Virus record (IMG/VR): IMGVR_UViG_3300010354_017497
Location: 1-30,552 of that record
Origin: a virus
Strand: one strand, 5' to 3'
Length of the DNA: 30,552 nt
Positions 15,370-22,501 of the stretch are shown here, piece after piece. The position numbers and the translations under genes were made by a program. The notes below the pieces were generated by a model. That model had not been told where the DNA came from, did not search any database, and saw only the letters and a list, made by a program, of their open reading frames with translations. Positions within the stretch are counted from its first letter, which is position 1, and every line of letters begins with the position of its first letter.

Positions 15370-15398
15370 ATTGTAGCACCTTATAAATATAATAACAA
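15370..15398 (-). promoter_or_regulatory. Host-type promoter with GTGCTACAAT extended -10
   Basis: Minus strand: -35 TTGTTA (15393-15398), 17-bp spacer, extended -10 TGCTACAAT (-10 at 15370-15375). The same GTGCTACA string occurs at three promoters in the GC-rich right arm. The opposite-strand late promoter TATAAATA is embedded in its spacer. Confidence 0.55.
15382..15389 (+). promoter_or_regulatory. Consensus T4 late promoter TATAAATA
   Basis: Exact TATAAATA, followed 7 nt later by AAGGAG (15397-15402) and ATG at 15410. It is the best-formed late promoter/RBS unit in the window. Confidence 0.75.
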
Positions 15399-15409
15399 GG
15401 AGAAACTAT

Positions 15410-15523
15410 ATGTTAACAATAGCGTTCATTCTAGGATTTGCCGCAGGTTGGTACGTCAACGAGAAAGTTGAAAACTTTGGCGAAAAAATCAATCCACTTA
15501 ATTGGTTCAAAAAGAAAAAATAA
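15410..15523 (+). CDS. Tiny membrane-anchored protein (37 aa)
   Basis: Thirty-seven residues starting MLTIAFILGFAAGWYVN and ending in KKKK. The N-terminal hydrophobic segment contains a G-F-A-A-G-W-Y-x-N pattern common in small phage/bacterial membrane peptides. A strong AAGGAG Shine-Dalgarno 7 nt before the ATG and a consensus late promoter make it convincing despite its size. A palindrome that could terminate transcription follows 13 nt after the stop. Function unknown. Confidence 0.72.
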   Translation: MLTIAFILGFAAGWYVNEKVENFGEKINPLNWFKKKK

Positions 15524-15536
15524 AGATCACCGGGCT

Positions 15537-15558
15537 ATTGGGGGCCTAGGCCCCCAAT
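15537..15558. terminator. Perfect 22-bp palindrome between convergent genes
   Basis: ATTGGGGGCCT followed directly by its reverse complement AGGCCCCCAAT. It lies between the convergent tiny membrane protein (+) and secreted protein (-) genes and would form a very stable GC-rich hairpin on either strand. There is no T-run, so a bidirectional terminator or mRNA 3'-end stabiliser is likely but not proven. Confidence 0.55.
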
Positions 15559-15569
15559 GGTGTCTCAAA

Positions 15570-15821
15570 CTATTTCTTTAAAGTTTTGATAGCGGCCTGT
15601 ATGTTCTTATTACAGTCTGCTTCTTTTTTGGCTTTATTATCGGCTTCTGCTTGAGCTCTTAATTTTTTAGCTTCGTCAGAGGCTTTGATAGTTTTTGTCT
15701 TGTCGTCAAACTGTTTGATCAGAGCTGCACAGGTTACCGGAGTAGCTGGTGCAGTGGTCTGAGCCACAACAATTGCTGCTGACAAGAAAACACCAATGAT
15801 AGCGGTCAATAAAATTTTCAT
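15570..15821 (-). CDS. Small secreted/periplasmic protein
   Basis: An 83-residue protein with a classical signal peptide (MKILLTAIIGVFLSAAIVVAQ, written here as residues 1-21; likely cleavage after an A-x-A-like site near 20-21). The mature part has two cysteines (about residues 31 and 69) able to form a disulfide and an Ala/Lys/Glu/Asp-rich helical tail that looks coiled-coil. Function unknown. A phage protein exported to the periplasm could act in lysis, exclusion or with the neighbouring iron permease; none of these is shown. Confidence 0.7.
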   Translation of the reverse strand: MKILLTAIIGVFLSAAIVVAQTTAPATPVTCAALIKQFDDKTKTIKASDEAKKLRAQAEADNKAKKEADCNKNIQAAIKTLKK

Positions 15822-15854
15822 GATTGATCTTTCTATTATTGTTTTAGTTATATT

Positions 15855-16403
15855 TTAAAAAATAACTGGATAAAAGTCAACATGTTTATCTTCTATAAAT
15901 CCTGAAAAATTAACCGTGCAAAGATCTTTCACGCTACCGTTAACAGTAACATGCGGCACTTGGTCGTCCCAAATAGTTCCGTCGCCTATTTTCCAATTGG
16001 TGCTGTTATGTATGCGACCGTTATCTAGATACTGTGTAAATTGCCCCATATCATATTCGGAAGCATAAATCACTGCCCTAATCATGTGCCCGGGATGATC
16101 TGGAAATTGTGTTCTCAATTTATGGAATGTGTCTTGATGTAAAGGTATTATAGAACCGGGGGGAAGAACAATGCTGCTCACTGTGCATACTGTCATGCCT
16201 AATTCTTTGCCTATCAGATCAAAATCTAATTGATCTTGTGTCCACCATAATTGGTGTATACGTGTATTCTCTGGCACATAAGTTTTTGGGAATTTACTGT
16301 CTGCATGATATATCTTTGTACCAATGGCGCTGGCTTCGTTGACTCGATGATCGGCTTTTGTTATTATCGATAGATCGTAATCTAAATGTACATGTTTTAA
16401 CAT
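15855..16403 (-). CDS. Aspartyl/asparaginyl beta-hydroxylase-like Fe(II)/2OG protein
   Basis: A 182-residue protein resembling the AspH/cupin fold. An IPLHQDTFH segment gives the H-x-D pair (near residues 94-96), followed by a conserved R-A-V-I-Y strand and a distal DDQVPHVTVNGS segment with the second metal-binding His near 152. Family members hydroxylate Asp/Asn side chains in proteins or peptides using 2-oxoglutarate. The next gene upstream on the strand is an unknown protein, then a radical SAM enzyme, so a joint peptide or protein modification pathway is possible. An ATTAAATA box ends 6 nt before the ATG. Confidence 0.75.
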   Translation of the reverse strand: MLKHVHLDYDLSIITKADHRVNEASAIGTKIYHADSKFPKTYVPENTRIHQLWWTQDQLDFDLIGKELGMTVCTVSSIVLPPGSIIPLHQDTFHKLRTQFPDHPGHMIRAVIYASEYDMGQFTQYLDNGRIHNSTNWKIGDGTIWDDQVPHVTVNGSVKDLCTVNFSGFIEDKHVDFYPVIF

Positions 16404-16409
16404 TTGGAA

Positions 16410-16417
16410 TATTTAAT
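16410..16417 (-). promoter_or_regulatory. Late-like box ATTAAATA, 6 nt before ATG
   Basis: Minus-strand ATTAAATA just upstream of the hydroxylase-like gene at 16403; no Shine-Dalgarno fits in the 6-nt gap. Confidence 0.35.
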
Positions 16418-16441
16418 ATTTTAAAAATTTAAGAACAAAAA

Positions 16442-16873
16442 TTATGGTTTTAATAACCAGCCCTGTCCTGTAATTTTATGTTGCCATCTATAGAATGGCT
16501 CTGTTATTTCTAAACTCCATGTACCATTAAATCCTAAATAATTTGTAGGTGCTGTGACATTTGAATCATTAGAATAATTGGCCAATTGTGTCCACATAGG
16601 CACAATATTAAATTCGTCTATTTTAAGACTGTCGATAGACACTGCAGTATTGGAAGAAGATTTATAATTTTTATTTTTTAATTCTAAAGATATTTTAAAA
16701 ATATCCATTAACGGCTGTTGATGTTTGAATGATATGTTTTTTGTTAATATTCCTTCATATAATACAACTGTGTTAATTTTTAATATAATATCAGGAAAAT
16801 CTTTATCTTTTATTGGTGACAATGTCACGCCAATGCTTAAATTAATATCCTGCTGATCGTAAAAGTTTTTCAT
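16442..16873 (-). CDS. Hypothetical protein coupled to a radical SAM gene
   Basis: A 143-residue protein, starting MKNFYDQQDINL (an in-frame ATG 12 nt earlier, at 16885, is an alternative). It is mostly beta-strand-like, with a GTWSLEITEPFYRWQH stretch near the C-terminus, and has no catalytic motif I recognise. The start lies inside the 3' end of the radical SAM gene, so translation is coupled and a functional partnership (substrate, carrier or subunit) is a fair inference. Confidence 0.65.
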   Translation of the reverse strand: MKNFYDQQDINLSIGVTLSPIKDKDFPDIILKINTVVLYEGILTKNISFKHQQPLMDIFKISLELKNKNYKSSSNTAVSIDSLKIDEFNIVPMWTQLANYSNDSNVTAPTNYLGFNGTWSLEITEPFYRWQHKITGQGWLLKP

Positions 16874-18134
16874 ATTCTGGTGCATAATCTAAAATTGAAT
16901 TTTTTCTAGAACTCTCTAATTTTTTAAGATAAGATACTAGAGCTGGCCAGCTGCTAGATTCGTCTGGGCCATTCTGTAAATAGTCCACATAGCTCATTGC
17001 ATCTTGTAGAATATAATCTTTAACCTTGTTGGGGTCTCTGGTATTAATAATTCTTTCCTCAACAAATAATAATTTTTTACTATTGACCCACTGCTGTAGT
17101 TCTTTTGCGATATTCTGCCTAATATCTATTGGTAGTATTGTCATTCTCATAAAGTCTGGATTTTGTAAAAAATTGCAACTCTCTACCCCAACATCATAGG
17201 TATAAGCATAATCATAGATTGTTTTAATATGTGCTATACTGAAAATCGTAGGAGTGATTCTAAATTGTATCAGCCAATTTTGCTGTTTGCCTAATTGTAA
17301 CCATTTTTCTAATATTTCTTTTACCTTTTCAATCTTGCTAGGCCAACGTAGATAATTGTTGATTGGGTGTAGACATTCTATACTCATTCCTAAGTTGACT
17401 TCTTTATACTGTTTTAATAATTCAACTATTGATTCATCCCATGCTGTTAAATTGGTTGTGAATCCGATTGATATATTAGTATTCAATCCTTTTTCTATCA
17501 ATTTAACTAGAATTTTTTTAAATGCGGGAGTTATTAAAGTTTCTCCTCCTAAAAAATGTAGATAAGATAATTTTTTTGATTGTGACAATAATTCTACGAA
17601 TCTATCTACTGCTTCTTCGTTGTCGGTCCAATTTTTAGGAGGTAATTGGTCAATCAATCCTAATTTTTTAAATTCTGTTGCTAATTTAGAACTAGATGCC
17701 GGAACACAAAAAATACAACCACTGTTACAATAATTACCTAAATCGATTTGCCAATCCTGTGGCCATAAATCTGTATCTCCTTGTTGTTTGAAAGATTTTT
17801 CAAACTCATCATAAAAAGTACTAGATTTAAATGTTTTTTCAAAATTATCTAATTTAATTCCTACTTTTAATAATTGTTTTTCTCTGCCGCTGATCTTACC
17901 ATGCTCTTCCATTCTAGCACACTGATCACAGGAAGATATATGCTCTCCCTGCAACATCTTTAGACGCAGTGCCGACATCTCCTTTTGAAAGAATGTTAAA
18001 AAGTCTGTTTGATTTAAGTTGCTAACAATGGGATTTTTTTTATCTTCCATCCATCGGCAATATCTCAATTCGCCAGATGGTAACACTCTCATATGAAACC
18101 AAGGACTCGAGCAGAAGTTTTTCTTTAAAGACAT
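16842..18134 (-). CDS. Twitch-domain radical SAM protein
   Basis: A 430-residue radical SAM enzyme. The N-terminal auxiliary module is visible as FCSSPWFHMRV...YCRW (Cys8, Cys26) with a later CDQC pair (69-72), then the core CxxxCxxC at Cys136, Cys140 and Cys143, and a GGET SAM-binding motif at 196-199. This N-terminal C-S-S-P-W-x-H arrangement is the one I associate with phage twitch-domain radical SAM proteins. The substrate is unknown. An AATAAATA late box overlapping the clpP stop lies 32 nt upstream, so the gene may be transcribed late even though it follows clpP. Confidence 0.88.
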   Translation of the reverse strand: MSLKKNFCSSPWFHMRVLPSGELRYCRWMEDKKNPIVSNLNQTDFLTFFQKEMSALRLKMLQGEHISSCDQCARMEEHGKISGREKQLLKVGIKLDNFEKTFKSSTFYDEFEKSFKQQGDTDLWPQDWQIDLGNYCNSGCIFCVPASSSKLATEFKKLGLIDQLPPKNWTDNEEAVDRFVELLSQSKKLSYLHFLGGETLITPAFKKILVKLIEKGLNTNISIGFTTNLTAWDESIVELLKQYKEVNLGMSIECLHPINNYLRWPSKIEKVKEILEKWLQLGKQQNWLIQFRITPTIFSIAHIKTIYDYAYTYDVGVESCNFLQNPDFMRMTILPIDIRQNIAKELQQWVNSKKLLFVEERIINTRDPNKVKDYILQDAMSYVDYLQNGPDESSSWPALVSYLKKLESSRKNSILDYAPEYEKLLRSAGY

Positions 18135-18165
18135 GGTAGATTGGGCTCCGGCATTGAACTAATGC

Positions 18166-18762
18166 CTATTTATTTTCCGCTTCTCTGGTGGTAACAACTT
18201 TGTCGGCTAGACCATATGCCACTGCTTGTTCAGCAGTCATGAAATTATCTCTCTCCATGTCGGCTTTTAGTTTTTCTAATGGCTGGCCTGTGTGTTTTTC
18301 GTAAACTCGAGTCAGCTCGTCTTTCCAACGTAATAGTTCGTTGGCTTGTATTTGCACGTCTGTTGCTTGTCCAGAAGCTCCGCCCAGTGGTTGATGTATC
18401 ATGTGTCGAGCATGTGGCAGTATCAATCTTTTTCCTTTGGTGCCTGCTGATGCTAACAGTGATCCCATCGAACATGCTTGTCCCATCACAATGGTCTGCA
18501 CATCACATTGTATATACTGCATGGTATCATAGATGGCCATGCCTGCTGTGACCAGTCCGCCTGGTGAATTGATATAGATTGTTATATCTCTGTCTGGTGC
18601 CTGTGATTCGCAAAATAATAATTGGGCACAAATGATTGATGCCGAGTGCTCTTCGATTGGGCCTTCTAACACAATAATTCTATCTTTCAGCAGTCGACTG
18701 AATATGTCGTAACTGCGCTCGCCTTTACTTGTTTGTTCTATTACTACCGGAATTAATGGCAT
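18166..18762 (-). CDS. clpP: ClpP protease subunit
   Basis: A 198-residue serine protease of the ClpP family with the complete catalytic triad: Ser98 in GQACSMGS, His123 in MIHQPLGG and Asp172 in ERDNF. Length and sequence are those of normal bacterial ClpP, without long propeptide. ClpP forms a tetradecameric chamber fed by ClpA/ClpX; no ATPase partner is in the window, so it would use host or distant phage partners. The ATG at 18762 is preferred to 18780, because the latter overlaps the -10 element. The promoter places transcription start within a couple of bases of the ATG. Confidence 0.92.
   Translation of the reverse strand: MPLIPVVIEQTSKGERSYDIFSRLLKDRIIVLEGPIEEHSASIICAQLLFCESQAPDRDITIYINSPGGLVTAGMAIYDTMQYIQCDVQTIVMGQACSMGSLLASAGTKGKRLILPHARHMIHQPLGGASGQATDVQIQANELLRWKDELTRVYEKHTGQPLEKLKADMERDNFMTAEQAVAYGLADKVVTTREAENK
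18167..18174 (-). promoter_or_regulatory. Late promoter AATAAATA inside the clpP 3' end
   Basis: Minus-strand NATAAATA-type box across the clpP stop codon, 32 nt before the radical SAM ATG at 18134. Confidence 0.5.
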
Positions 18763-18770
18763 ATGATAGT

Positions 18771-18799
18771 ATTGTAACATGTGTTGAAACGCATGTCAA
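18771..18799 (-). promoter_or_regulatory. Strong host-type promoter for clpP
   Basis: Minus strand: -35 TTGACA (18794-18799), 17-bp spacer, extended -10 TGTTACAAT (-10 at 18771-18776). Only 8 nt separate the -10 from the ATG at 18762, implying a leaderless or near-leaderless message. The -35 overlaps a perfect palindrome. Confidence 0.7.
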
Positions 18800-18824
18800 T
18801 TGTTTATAATATTATAAACAATTG
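18797..18824. repeat. Perfect 28-bp palindrome overlapping the clpP -35
   Basis: CAATTGTTTATAAT followed by its exact reverse complement ATTATAAACAATTG. It shares three bases with the clpP -35 element. It looks like an operator for a dimeric repressor; it could also form a hairpin at the end of the upstream C-lobe transcript. Confidence 0.6.
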
Positions 18825-18886
18825 GTAAAAATTAAAGGATGTGTTGATAGATAAATTAATTTTTTTAAAAAAATTGAAAAAATAAA

Positions 18887-19384
18887 TTATGCCTTTTTGA
18901 TTTTATCAATTAATCCCGGCGTGAATGTGTCTTTAAATTCTTGATATACTACTTTGGTTTTTTCTATAAACTCTGCTTTTTCTTCTGGTGTTAATAGATG
19001 TACTTCGATTCCCTCTGCTTTCAATTTTTCCTTGGCTTCTTCTCCATCCTGTATGGTGGTTTCTCTTTCTTTTCTTCCTGCTTTGATAGCAGCTTCTTTT
19101 AATACCGCTTTGACTTCAGGTGATAACTTTTCGTAAAAATCATTTCTCATGATCATGCTTGTGAGGAATAGACTGTGCTGTGTATCTAATACTGATTGAA
19201 GTACCTGATTTTGCTCTAGTGGATATATTCTTGAATATATGCCTTCTCCTGCCTGTACTTCGTTTTTTTCTATTTTTTCTTTAAGATCTTCAATTTCGAT
19301 AACTTGTGAATTTATATCGGCTCCTAGTGCTTTGAATGTTGCCTTGGCAACTGGATTTTTATTGGTGCGGATTTTCATATACAC
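18887..19384 (-). CDS. TRAP solute-binding protein C-terminal lobe, copy 2
   Basis: A 165-residue protein corresponding to the second half of a DctP-family TRAP solute-binding protein. It begins in the strand bearing the family's invariant carboxylate-binding Arg (K-I-R-T near residue 5) and the N-P-V-A-x-A-T-F-K-A-L-G-A helix, and ends with the usual E-L/L-T-P-E-E-K and Y-x-E-F helices. No signal peptide, no N-lobe. It is nearly identical to copy 1 from residue 58 on, but differs in the segment around 24-55. The ATG context overlaps the stop of copy 1, so both are co-translated. A partner N-lobe is encoded at 19952-20428. Confidence 0.82.
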   Translation of the reverse strand: MYMKIRTNKNPVAKATFKALGADINSQVIEIEDLKEKIEKNEVQAGEGIYSRIYPLEQNQVLQSVLDTQHSLFLTSMIMRNDFYEKLSPEVKAVLKEAAIKAGRKERETTIQDGEEAKEKLKAEGIEVHLLTPEEKAEFIEKTKVVYQEFKDTFTPGLIDKIKKA

Positions 19385-19868
19385 TAGGCCTTTTTGATTT
19401 TATCAATTAATCCCGGTGTGAATGTGTCTTTAAATTCTTGATATACTACTTTGGTTTTTTCTATAAACTCTGCTTTTTCTTCTGGGGTTAGTTCGTGTAT
19501 AGTTACACCCTCTGCTTTCAATTTTTCCTTGGCTTCTTCTCCATCCTGTATGGTGGTTTCTCTTTCTTTTCTTCCTGCTTTTAACGCTGCATTTTTTAGT
19601 ACCGCTTTGACTTCAGGTGATAACTTTTCGTAAAAATCATTTCTCATGATCATGCTTGTGAGGAATAGACTGTGCTGTGTATCTAATACTGATTCTGTGA
19701 CTTGATTTTGTTCTAATGGATATATTCTTGAATACACGGTCTCGCCGCCTTCTATTGTTCCGTTTTCCATTAACCCTTTAACTTCTTCAATTTCAGAAAC
19801 GTGTCCTTCGGCGCCTAGTGCTTTGAAAGTTGCTTTGGCAACTGGATTTCTATTTGTTCGGACTTTCA
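18892..19868 (-). repeat. Tandem duplication of the DctP C-lobe gene
   Basis: Two direct copies of about 485-490 bp. The 3' parts are almost identical at the DNA level (for instance the ~95 bases from 18892 and from 19387 differ at only one or two positions), while the part encoding residues ~20-55 has diverged strongly and differs in length. Confidence 0.85.
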
Positions 19869-19869
19869 T
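19384..19869 (-). CDS. TRAP solute-binding protein C-terminal lobe, copy 1
   Basis: A 161-residue DctP C-lobe starting MKVRTNRNPVAKATFKALG, i.e. exactly at the hinge where domain II of a TRAP binding protein begins; Arg4 is the expected carboxylate-coordinating Arg. It is preceded by its own late-like GCTAAATA box 6 nt before the ATG and by a rho-independent terminator that isolates it from the N-lobe gene. N-lobe (158 aa) plus this C-lobe equals one mature DctP in length. No signal peptide, so the product should stay cytoplasmic or go into the virion. Function unknown. Confidence 0.83.
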   Translation of the reverse strand: MKVRTNRNPVAKATFKALGAEGHVSEIEEVKGLMENGTIEGGETVYSRIYPLEQNQVTESVLDTQHSLFLTSMIMRNDFYEKLSPEVKAVLKNAALKAGRKERETTIQDGEEAKEKLKAEGVTIHELTPEEKAEFIEKTKVVYQEFKDTFTPGLIDKIKKA

Positions 19870-19875
19870 TAAAAA

Positions 19876-19883
19876 TATTTAGC
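19876..19883 (-). promoter_or_regulatory. Late-like box GCTAAATA, 6 nt before ATG
   Basis: Minus-strand GCTAAATA between the terminator and the C-lobe copy 1 ATG (19869). Confidence 0.4.
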
Positions 19884-19901
19884 TTGTTTATAGGATTGAA
19901 T

Positions 19902-19931
19902 AAAAAAAGGCGACATTGCTGCCGCCTTTTT
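19902..19931 (-). terminator. Rho-independent terminator after the DctP N-lobe gene
   Basis: Minus strand AAAAAGGCG, 10-nt loop, CGCCTTTTTTT: a GGCG/CGCC stem extended by A-T pairs and followed by a T-run. It ends the N-lobe transcript just before the C-lobe genes. Confidence 0.85.
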
Positions 19932-19951
19932 AATTTTTGGTAAGATAGTAA

Positions 19952-20428
19952 TTAGTGTTTAGTAGTTAAGTCTGATAATTTATCAATCTTTTTACTAGAA
20001 ATTACGTTTCTAAATCCACCCGAATAAGTGAACGCCATGCCTCTTACATTAGATTTCTCGGTGATTTTGTTTAATAAAAACTCTCCCACTTCGCCTTCTA
20101 ATACTCTAGTTGCATGATCATGATCCGTGAATATGAAAGGCATATCTAATGCTAACATATCTTGATCGATCTTTTCAGCTAACCAGGTTGTGTACATTTG
20201 CGACATTTCGATCTTTCCTTGCTCCATGAGGTCAAGTAAATCGTGTTTAGTTACAACAACACCGTTGTTGTATCTTTCGCTGTACTCACTTAGAGTCATA
20301 ACTTCAACTTCTATTTTTTCTGCAGTCTGAGCTTGGTTCACGAAGTCTTGGAAATCTTTAGCCGCTCTTACGAATAAAGATAAAGGCTCGTGTGCAATAA
20401 CCCATCTAATTTTAGTTGTTTTAGTCAT
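19952..20428 (-). CDS. TRAP solute-binding protein N-terminal lobe (split DctP)
   Basis: A 158-residue protein equal to domain I of a DctP-type TRAP binding protein: IRWVIAHEP strand, L-F-V-R-A-A-K-D-F helix, a MTLSEYSERYNNG loop, I-E-M-S-Q-M core, LDMPFIFTDHDHA (the family's D-x-P-F-L-F motif) and G-G-F-R-N-V-I near 137, ending at K-L-S-D-L just where the hinge would lead to domain II. There is no signal peptide, unlike genuine periplasmic DctP. AAGGAA precedes the ATG and a CATAAATA late box lies 55 nt upstream. It is closely related to the N half of the full-length protein at 24674-25723. Confidence 0.83.
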   Translation of the reverse strand: MTKTTKIRWVIAHEPLSLFVRAAKDFQDFVNQAQTAEKIEVEVMTLSEYSERYNNGVVVTKHDLLDLMEQGKIEMSQMYTTWLAEKIDQDMLALDMPFIFTDHDHATRVLEGEVGEFLLNKITEKSNVRGMAFTYSGGFRNVISSKKIDKLSDLTTKH

Positions 20429-20483
20429 TTTTTGTTCCTTGTTTTTAACGTTAAAATAACAAATTAAGGTAATTTGTTAAAAG

Positions 20484-20491
20484 TATTTATG
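20484..20491 (-). promoter_or_regulatory. Late promoter CATAAATA for the DctP N-lobe gene
   Basis: Minus-strand NATAAATA-type box 55 nt before the ATG at 20428; the leader contains an AAGGAA ribosome site. Confidence 0.55.
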
Positions 20492-20522
20492 TTACTTTAC
20501 CAAGGACATTAGATATTTTGGA

Positions 20523-21302
20523 TTAATTTTTGAGTGTAATACCTAAAATTTTACATAATTCGTCGAGTGCATTATGGGGATATTGATACGATCTTTTAAA
20601 ACGCTCAAGCTCAAATTTAGGCATTTGCACATATTCTTTAAGTGCATTTAAAATGCTTTCTATTGAATTATTGCGAAAATTAACATTATAAAAAAATAGA
20701 AGTATTCTGTTCCAATATGTGTCTAATTCTAAAGATTTTGTTTGCGATTGTTTGCTTTCTTCATTTATAAAATTAACTATATTTTTATCATTTGGGCAAA
20801 TTATTTCAAGATATTTTTTTAATTGATTGTATCCGTTACGCACAGGGTTCTTTATATCTATTTCGTGCTCTCGTATCTTTTTAAAAAGATTATCTAATTT
20901 TGTTAAGATATTCATTATAAAAAACATTTTTTCTTGTAACTCTAAATCAGTATTGGTGGGCAAGATTGATTCTGTTTTTATTAAACTTGCTTCATACAAT
21001 GAGGTGTTTGCTTCCAACTCTAAACTATTGGTTAACTCGGCTGTACCTCCCCAGGTTATACAATCGCGATTATCGATGTTTTTGTTTATGCTAAAATTAA
21101 AATATTTAAAACTAACAATAGAAAATGTGTAAAAATTTTTCAACAATATAAGTTGTAAAAACTTTAACAAAGCATGGTTTCTATGTAAAATATAAAATCG
21201 GTTTTGTTTTATATTTAAAAGTCCAAGAAAATTATATGTTTCATCATTTAACACACCATCATATATTGAAAAATAATAAGGCGATTCTGTAATTTTTATC
21301 AT
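20523..21302 (-). CDS. Unknown protein A2, paralogue of A1
   Basis: A 259-residue protein I do not recognise. It shares with A1 (23742-24632) the N-terminal pattern Y-Y-x...Y-x-x-L-G-L/L-E-x...FYI-(6-8 residues)-L-L-K-x-x-Q-L-I followed by an aromatic strand, and a helical second half with a C-P-N/E-D segment. There is no membrane segment, signal peptide or catalytic motif. It is very AT-rich. The ATG is 3 nt after the stop of PP-loop protein B2, so it is the last gene of the A1-B1-B2-A2 operon. A substrate-presenting or carrier partner for the PP-loop enzyme is the natural guess, from position only. Confidence 0.7.
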   Translation of the reverse strand: MIKITESPYYFSIYDGVLNDETYNFLGLLNIKQNRFYILHRNHALLKFLQLILLKNFYTFSIVSFKYFNFSINKNIDNRDCITWGGTAELTNSLELEANTSLYEASLIKTESILPTNTDLELQEKMFFIMNILTKLDNLFKKIREHEIDIKNPVRNGYNQLKKYLEIICPNDKNIVNFINEESKQSQTKSLELDTYWNRILLFFYNVNFRNNSIESILNALKEYVQMPKFELERFKRSYQYPHNALDELCKILGITLKN

Positions 21303-21305
21303 ATT

Positions 21306-22484
21306 CTATCCTTGATATCTTTCTAATAATACTTTCAATGTTTGTATGGAAAGAGAGTCGTCTAGCACGCCTTGCCAATTTTTTGTATAATAAATTGGTT
21401 GGAACGGTTCTGAAACAATTAAATCAAAGTTTGCGGGCCTAGCTGGCAGTTTAGATTTGTATTCTAAATAATTTAAATCTTTTGTAAATTCATAAATGTA
21501 CATCTTAACTTCTTTTTTATGCAGAGAAAAATTTTTAGTTATATTTTTTTTAATGTTTGAATAACCCCATTGTTGAAATTTTTCAGTATTAAAAAAAGTG
21601 TTTTGAGCAAATTCTTTTATAGCCGTATCACTAAATGTAGTTGTAAAATCCCTACGTAAATATGCAAAGGGACGCTGACAACTAAATTCCCATTTAAAAT
21701 TATAATATGTCCAGAACCACCAATCTGCAATTGATGTAAGGTAGTCTGCTTGTCCTGTTTCTTCTAAATTATTTGTAATTTTTTCAACATACCATTCTCC
21801 AAACCCTGGCTCATACGACATGGGATCAACGTGAGATATTTCCAATAATTCTTTCATTTTATCTAAATGATTTTTCCATGGTTCTAGATGTTGTTCTCGA
21901 TCTATAAAATATTGATATTTAGAAACACTAGGACCAAATAGACAATCCCCAGGATCTCCGTGTAATAAAATATAATTTTGTAAAAACTCTTCGGTTATGT
22001 TAAGTGTTCTATAATGAATGCACTCTAAATTATTTGAAATAAATTTTTTATAAAATTCTATATTTTCTAAAATAGAATTAGTATCACATACTACTGTAAT
22101 AATATTTTTGTCAGCAGTTGGTATATTTTTTAAAAGTGCTGTTAAAACCACTGTACTATCAATACCGCCACTCCACATCACTGCAATTTTTTTATTAGTA
22201 TTTTTAGCTTCGTAATATATTTCTAATGCTCTTGCATCTAAAAGATCTTTTAGAGTGTCTTTGATAATTTTAAATTCTGGAATTTTATATAAAGGATTGC
22301 TTGGAATATTCCACGGTGTTGTAAATGTTCCTAAGCGAGCACGCAAATCTAATATGCCTATTAATAAGTGTTGTGTTCTTATCCAAAACTTAGCATATGG
22401 TTTTTTGTTAGAAGGATTTAATATAGATAAACGATTACAAGGAATGCAGGGAGAATCTTGTAAATTAATTAGATGCTGATTCAT
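21306..22484 (-). CDS. Asparagine-synthetase-type PP-loop ATPase B2
   Basis: A 392-residue protein with the PP-loop SGGIDST at 105-111 (preceded by I-A-V-M-W) that adenylates carboxylates in AsnB-type enzymes, and HGDPGDCLFGPS from His175, equivalent to the AsnB G-x-G-x-D-E-L-F-G-G loop. The N-terminal glutaminase (Ntn) domain of asparagine synthetase is absent: ~100 unrelated residues with C-x-x-C at 13-16 replace it. It should therefore use ammonia or another amine, or a partner, to form an amide or similar bond. Its paralogue B1 lies 17 nt upstream. Substrate unknown. Confidence 0.78.
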   Translation of the reverse strand: MNQHLINLQDSPCIPCNRLSILNPSNKKPYAKFWIRTQHLLIGILDLRARLGTFTTPWNIPSNPLYKIPEFKIIKDTLKDLLDARALEIYYEAKNTNKKIAVMWSGGIDSTVVLTALLKNIPTADKNIITVVCDTNSILENIEFYKKFISNNLECIHYRTLNITEEFLQNYILLHGDPGDCLFGPSVSKYQYFIDREQHLEPWKNHLDKMKELLEISHVDPMSYEPGFGEWYVEKITNNLEETGQADYLTSIADWWFWTYYNFKWEFSCQRPFAYLRRDFTTTFSDTAIKEFAQNTFFNTEKFQQWGYSNIKKNITKNFSLHKKEVKMYIYEFTKDLNYLEYKSKLPARPANFDLIVSEPFQPIYYTKNWQGVLDDSLSIQTLKVLLERYQG

Positions 22485-22501
22485 AAAATATTTTATACTG
22501 T

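Noticed and set aside
19870-19951. Simple frameshift or sequencing error splitting one DctP gene
   Set aside because: The gap holds a full rho-independent terminator, a late-like box and a good ATG exactly at the domain border; no single indel would restore a fused gene.
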